Origin: Lycocorax pyrrhopterus obiensis
Taxonomy: Eukaryota; Chordata; Aves; Passeriformes; Paradisaeidae
NCBI GenBank assembly: GCA_014706295.1
Contig: JACSVZ010000022.1
Span: 11,798,830 to 11,862,829, forward strand
Direction: 5' to 3'
DNA length: 64,000 nucleotides
How positions within the stretch are numbered: the stretch's first letter is position 1; every line of letters begins with the position of its first letter. This document shows positions 60,523-64,000 of this stretch, one piece after another. The notes beneath the pieces were generated by a model that did no database searches, was not told the DNA's origin, and saw only the letters and a list, made by a program, of their open reading frames with translations. A program made the position numbers and the translations under genes.

Positions 60523-61800
60523 GTGAAGAGGAGCCAGCAGATGGATAAACCTTGCACTCCACCAAAGGTGCTGCAGGAAACAGTCCCCTGGGGCCTGGAT
60601 CTTTGGCAGAGGAAATGCAGGATGGTGAACTCCATTCCATTTTTTTGGTCCTTGTCTTCTTTTCAAACGCAATGAATGTACATCAAAGAATGGCCACACA
60701 GTTGGTTTTTAATTCTCCAAGTGCCCTGACGAACCTTTCCTACCACAGTCTGCTGGTACTGGCCCAGAAATGGCACAGGCCTGAAGACCTCTGGCAGAAT
60801 AAGTTCACCAAGAGCCTCTCTCAAGAGCTGCCGTTGAAGTCGGAGCTGCTTCCTTGTGCCATGGATCCAGAAAGAAGGAAGCACTGCATAGCACCCTGGG
60901 ACATTTCATATGTTCTGTAGTTAGTTTCCTCCCCTTTTTCTGAACAGAGCCTAAATCCCCTAACACAACTCCATCTCCTCCCTGCCTGTATAAAACTAGG
61001 TGGGGGCTCTTTACACTTGAGTTACTTAGGCATTGTTGGGTTTTAAGTTATAGATGAGAACTCTTCCCTTCCTCCTCCCTACCCACCCAGGACTCCCTTG
61101 CTCATTCTCTGTAGACGTGGCAGTAGGCATTTGTCCTGGAGTTCAGCGCTCTGCGGCCTAACTCCTGTAATGCTGAACAGCTGAAAACCTCTTCACTCAG
61201 CACGGAGCTTCACCCCACTGCAACCAGCCAAGCCATTCCTGGAGCAGCTGTAGCTTACTCTGGGTCTGCCCAGCTACATTAAATTAACCCTGGTACAGCC
61301 ACGCACGCAGCTGAATCCTGCTGCAGGACACTGGAAAAGGCCCAGTTCCTCATGGATCAGAGGTGGGTTTGCACCTGCCTTCTTCATCTAGAGCCACACC
61401 TATTCCTGGTGACATCGTGTTGGAAGAATTTCATTTGTGACAGGTGTTTCGAGGGGAGGGAAAGGGCTGAAGGGGGAATGCAAGTGTAATTAAGTTGCAT
61501 TAATGAGCTGCAGCAATTAATTAAAAAAAAAACCAACAAAACCAAGTCAGTTTTGTTAGCTGTGTCTCCCAGCATGTTAAGTGTCAAAAGCAGAGGAGGA
61601 GCACTTGTCAGCCAGCCCTGGCATTTTTGGGCTGGTACTTCCAAGTGCTGTTATAATTCATTATGGTCTTGCCTAATCTGTTTGGGATTACTTGGCATCT
61701 TTTGAGAAATGCTTTTCAGAAGGGTCAAGCTAGAAGCCATGCTAGGGAGAAGTGTGAGGGAAGAATTAAGAAAAAAATAAAAAACATTAAGTGCTAAATC
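60523..61800 (+). other. NKAIN4: Probable NKAIN4 3' UTR
   Basis: The sequence follows the TAA in the terminal exon. No splice pattern or protein-coding signal is seen. The end is set by the poly(A) signal at 61776 with a T-rich element just after it. An ATTAAA at 61278-61283 could give a shorter form. The length is inferred. Confidence 0.5.
61776..61781 (+). terminator. NKAIN4: Candidate poly(A) signal AATAAA
   Basis: AATAAA lies in an A-rich stretch and is followed about 20-25 bp later by TTTTTTTTGTCT at 61801-61812, the U/GU-rich element expected downstream of a cleavage site. It is the best-arranged signal after the stop codon, but the A-rich context weakens the case. Confidence 0.45.
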
Positions 61801-61812
61801 TTTTTTTTGTCT

Positions 61813-64000
61813 CATTCCAAGGGGCCCAGGAAGGAAAATCCTCTTTTATAAACCCAACTGTGTAAGCACTACGAGTATTTTTTGCTTCTGTGCGACTTCT
61901 GTTCCAGATACCCAAACACCCTGAGTTTTGCTTAGGTGCAGCTTCAACTAAAAATGTTGTTTTCTGTAGGGTGTTTTTTCCCCTTCTTTTAGCCACAGCT
62001 TCTGACTGAGCAAAACAGACAACTAGTTTCATCCTAGTTTAATAACTCAAAGAAAAAAGCTCAACCCTGATAGCTGTGCCTGACAAAACACAGCTACCTC
62101 CCTTATTAGTAATATTGTGTCACTACCAAGTTAAGAAACGGCAGTGAAACACAAGCTGCTCTCCATTTTGAGATCACACACAGCAGTGTGCACACACCGC
62201 TAACACTTTCTCTACCTCTCCTTGACTCACTTCCTTTCTGTATCACACTCAATCCTGCCTGCCCACCTGATGTTCCCTGGAGAGGCAGGGAAACAAAAAG
62301 GAGAAGAATACACATCCTCTATTCAATCATATTTTCCCATCAAAGATTTCATTTGTTTGGGGTTTTTTAAATTAATCTTTTCTCAGAAAGCACTGACTTC
62401 ACACTTTTTGGTTTAGTATGATTTCTTTCCTTCAGAGAGAGTATTATCAATCAGATACCAGGAGGTACCAAAATTCAACACAGGTGGTAGAAAAAGCACA
62501 GTTTCAGCTCTGAACAGGTGAAACATTTCACTGGTACTTTCAGGAAGCAATTCTTTTAGGTGGTAATAAGAGGGAACTTCTGGAATTATTTTGAGGTCTG
62601 CATGTTTTTAACACTACACCTCTCCAACTGACCAAGCCCCGATGCCACTTTCACCAATAAAACTGATCAAAACCACTTGCCAAGCACTCTGAAGAGATAA
62701 AGCATCAAACTCTGCACTTACCAGCATTGCCCCTTGCCTTTAACACACACTGGTAAAGATCAACTAAGTAAAGGTGTGATGACTGAGTAGCTTCAGAACT
62801 ACCACTTGATTACCTATGTTCATTGTAGCATAAAGCACCAATTAACAGAAGTAAAACAAGCACCAAGCCCATATTCAGGTAAGCCTGTAATATGCAGTGT
62901 CAATGACTGCCATTAATCATAAGAAAAAAAATACCAGTCTGAGAAGAAACAAAGCCACCAAGGGTCATATTCCACACTTAATTACCTCCTCCAGTTTTCA
63001 TTAGCAGAGTCATTCATCCTCATGCTCTGAGAACTCCTCCCGGTCTGCTTGTGCTAGACCCACTCCGAGTACCACAAGGTGACACAGTGACCCTGTTGTG
63101 TGAGGGCACGGAGTGCCAGTCCGCTCCATCCCATCCCATCCCATCCCATCCCCAGCCTGATCAGGAGCAGGGAGCAGCTGAAGGTGGTGCTCCGTGGGTT
63201 CCCTTATCTCCAGTTTCAGAGTGCCCTCTGTTGGGGACACACATCGCTGGAGATGCTTCTCGCCGAAGAACAGCATGGTACCTGTTTCTGAAGGGACATT
63301 TCCCCACAGGAAAAAAACCTCCCTTCGTGATGTGGAAAAGCTACAATTTTCAGTGTTCAGTAGGAGAAGCCCCAGAAATAGCCTTGCTTAGGTTCCAGTC
63401 TGAGGTGAGGTGAGTTTGGGAGGAAATAACACTGCTCCAGCACTGAGCTGCTGTTTTCCCTTCTCAGATTAGCACATCTATTTAAGCTATATGTTTTTGA
63501 TATATTTATAGAGGCAAAACAAAGCCACTGATATCTTGAACCCAGACAACACCTAATTTGGCATGGCGGTGACATTCTGTTCCCTAAGAAAGCTGCTGGG
63601 TCTGGCAGAGACCCAACCAATTCCTCCAAGAGTTGCAGAGTTTAAACCACTCAACTTGTAATTTCTCTCATCTTTGCCAAGAGCTGCGCTAATATTCCCT
63701 TCTTCTGAAGGCAGGGATGAAGAGCACTGCCCTCCCATGTGATCCACAGACAACTGACACCTTAAAGTTACTCATAGGCAAGCCCATAAGCCTGTTTAGT
63801 AACCAGAACTGGAACCAAAGAGAAGCAGTTCCAGAGCCACAGATAGACTAAAGAGCCACCTACCAAAACTCTGCAAAAGAGTTCAGATGCAGAATTGGTC
63901 CCCATTTGCACAGTTTCATGTATCAGATCCTTATTCTCCTGCACCCTTATCCTTTCTTTTGCAGTTTAAGAGAATCTGGACAAGCCAGATTCTTCCCTGT
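61813..64000. other. Downstream flank, no gene recognised
   Basis: In mammals BIRC7 lies tail-to-tail with NKAIN4, then YTHDF1. I found no BIR or RING (CxxC, PCGHL) motif on the minus strand and no YTH domain here. The stretch has a (CCATC)n microsatellite and a CTCF-like motif. It may be intergenic or untranslated sequence of the next gene. Confidence 0.5.
63126..63152 (+). repeat. (CCATC)n microsatellite
   Basis: Five tandem copies of CCATC form a short pentanucleotide microsatellite. The repeat creates the Gly-Met-Trp-Asp-rich antisense ORF, which is not a gene. Confidence 0.9.

Noticed and set aside
60663..60884. Minus-strand LCGH motif resembling part of a RING finger (BIRC7)
   Set aside because: The required CxxC pairs and spacing are absent around it; coincidence.
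60552..60920. 122-codon + strand ORF after the stop codon
   Set aside because: It lies in the probable 3' UTR and has no domain or conserved feature.

Overview
This is an ordinary vertebrate nuclear window, almost certainly from a bird. Coding DNA is sparse (627 nt in 64 kb), introns follow GT-AG rules, promoters sit in CpG islands, and the only recognisable interspersed repeats are CR1 LINE 3' ends, several carrying the ATTCYRTG-type terminal octamers typical of avian CR1. No prokaryotic, viral, CRISPR or insertion-sequence feature is present. The species cannot be named from the sequence.

The window carries one protein gene that I can rebuild completely: NKAIN4, on the + strand, a small four-pass membrane protein that partners the Na+/K+-ATPase beta-1 subunit. 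Seven coding exons (12290-12343, 36663-36800, 37333-37413, 45856-46053, 53674-53734, 56750-56834, 60513-60522) join in frame to 208 residues, the length of mammalian NKAIN4. The last coding exon adds only the third base of a Leu codon, Pro, Ala and a stop, giving the family ending YLPA.

Layout: 1-1300 has no recognised gene. A first CpG island (about 1310-2050) has a ZNF143-like site and G-quadruplex-prone repeats and is probably a promoter. By vertebrate synteny it may belong to ARFGAP1, transcribed leftward out of the window, but no ARFGAP1 coding exon is visible. 2236-11900 is NKAIN4 5' flank with two CR1 fragments, possible conserved regulatory blocks and a 40-bp tandem duplication. 11920-12560 is the NKAIN4 CpG island with the start codon. 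12344-36662 is a 24-kb first intron. 36.6-37.4 kb holds exons 2 and 3. Long introns with CR1 copies then surround exons 4 to 7. An RE1/NRSF-like motif lies in intron 4. The 3' UTR probably runs from 60523 to a poly(A) signal near 61776. I recognise no gene in 61.8-64 kb.

I found no clearly novel biological system. The most useful observations are the hidden terminal exon, stop codons overlapping splice-donor motifs at both possible ends of the protein, the RE1 motif, and the upstream CpG island.
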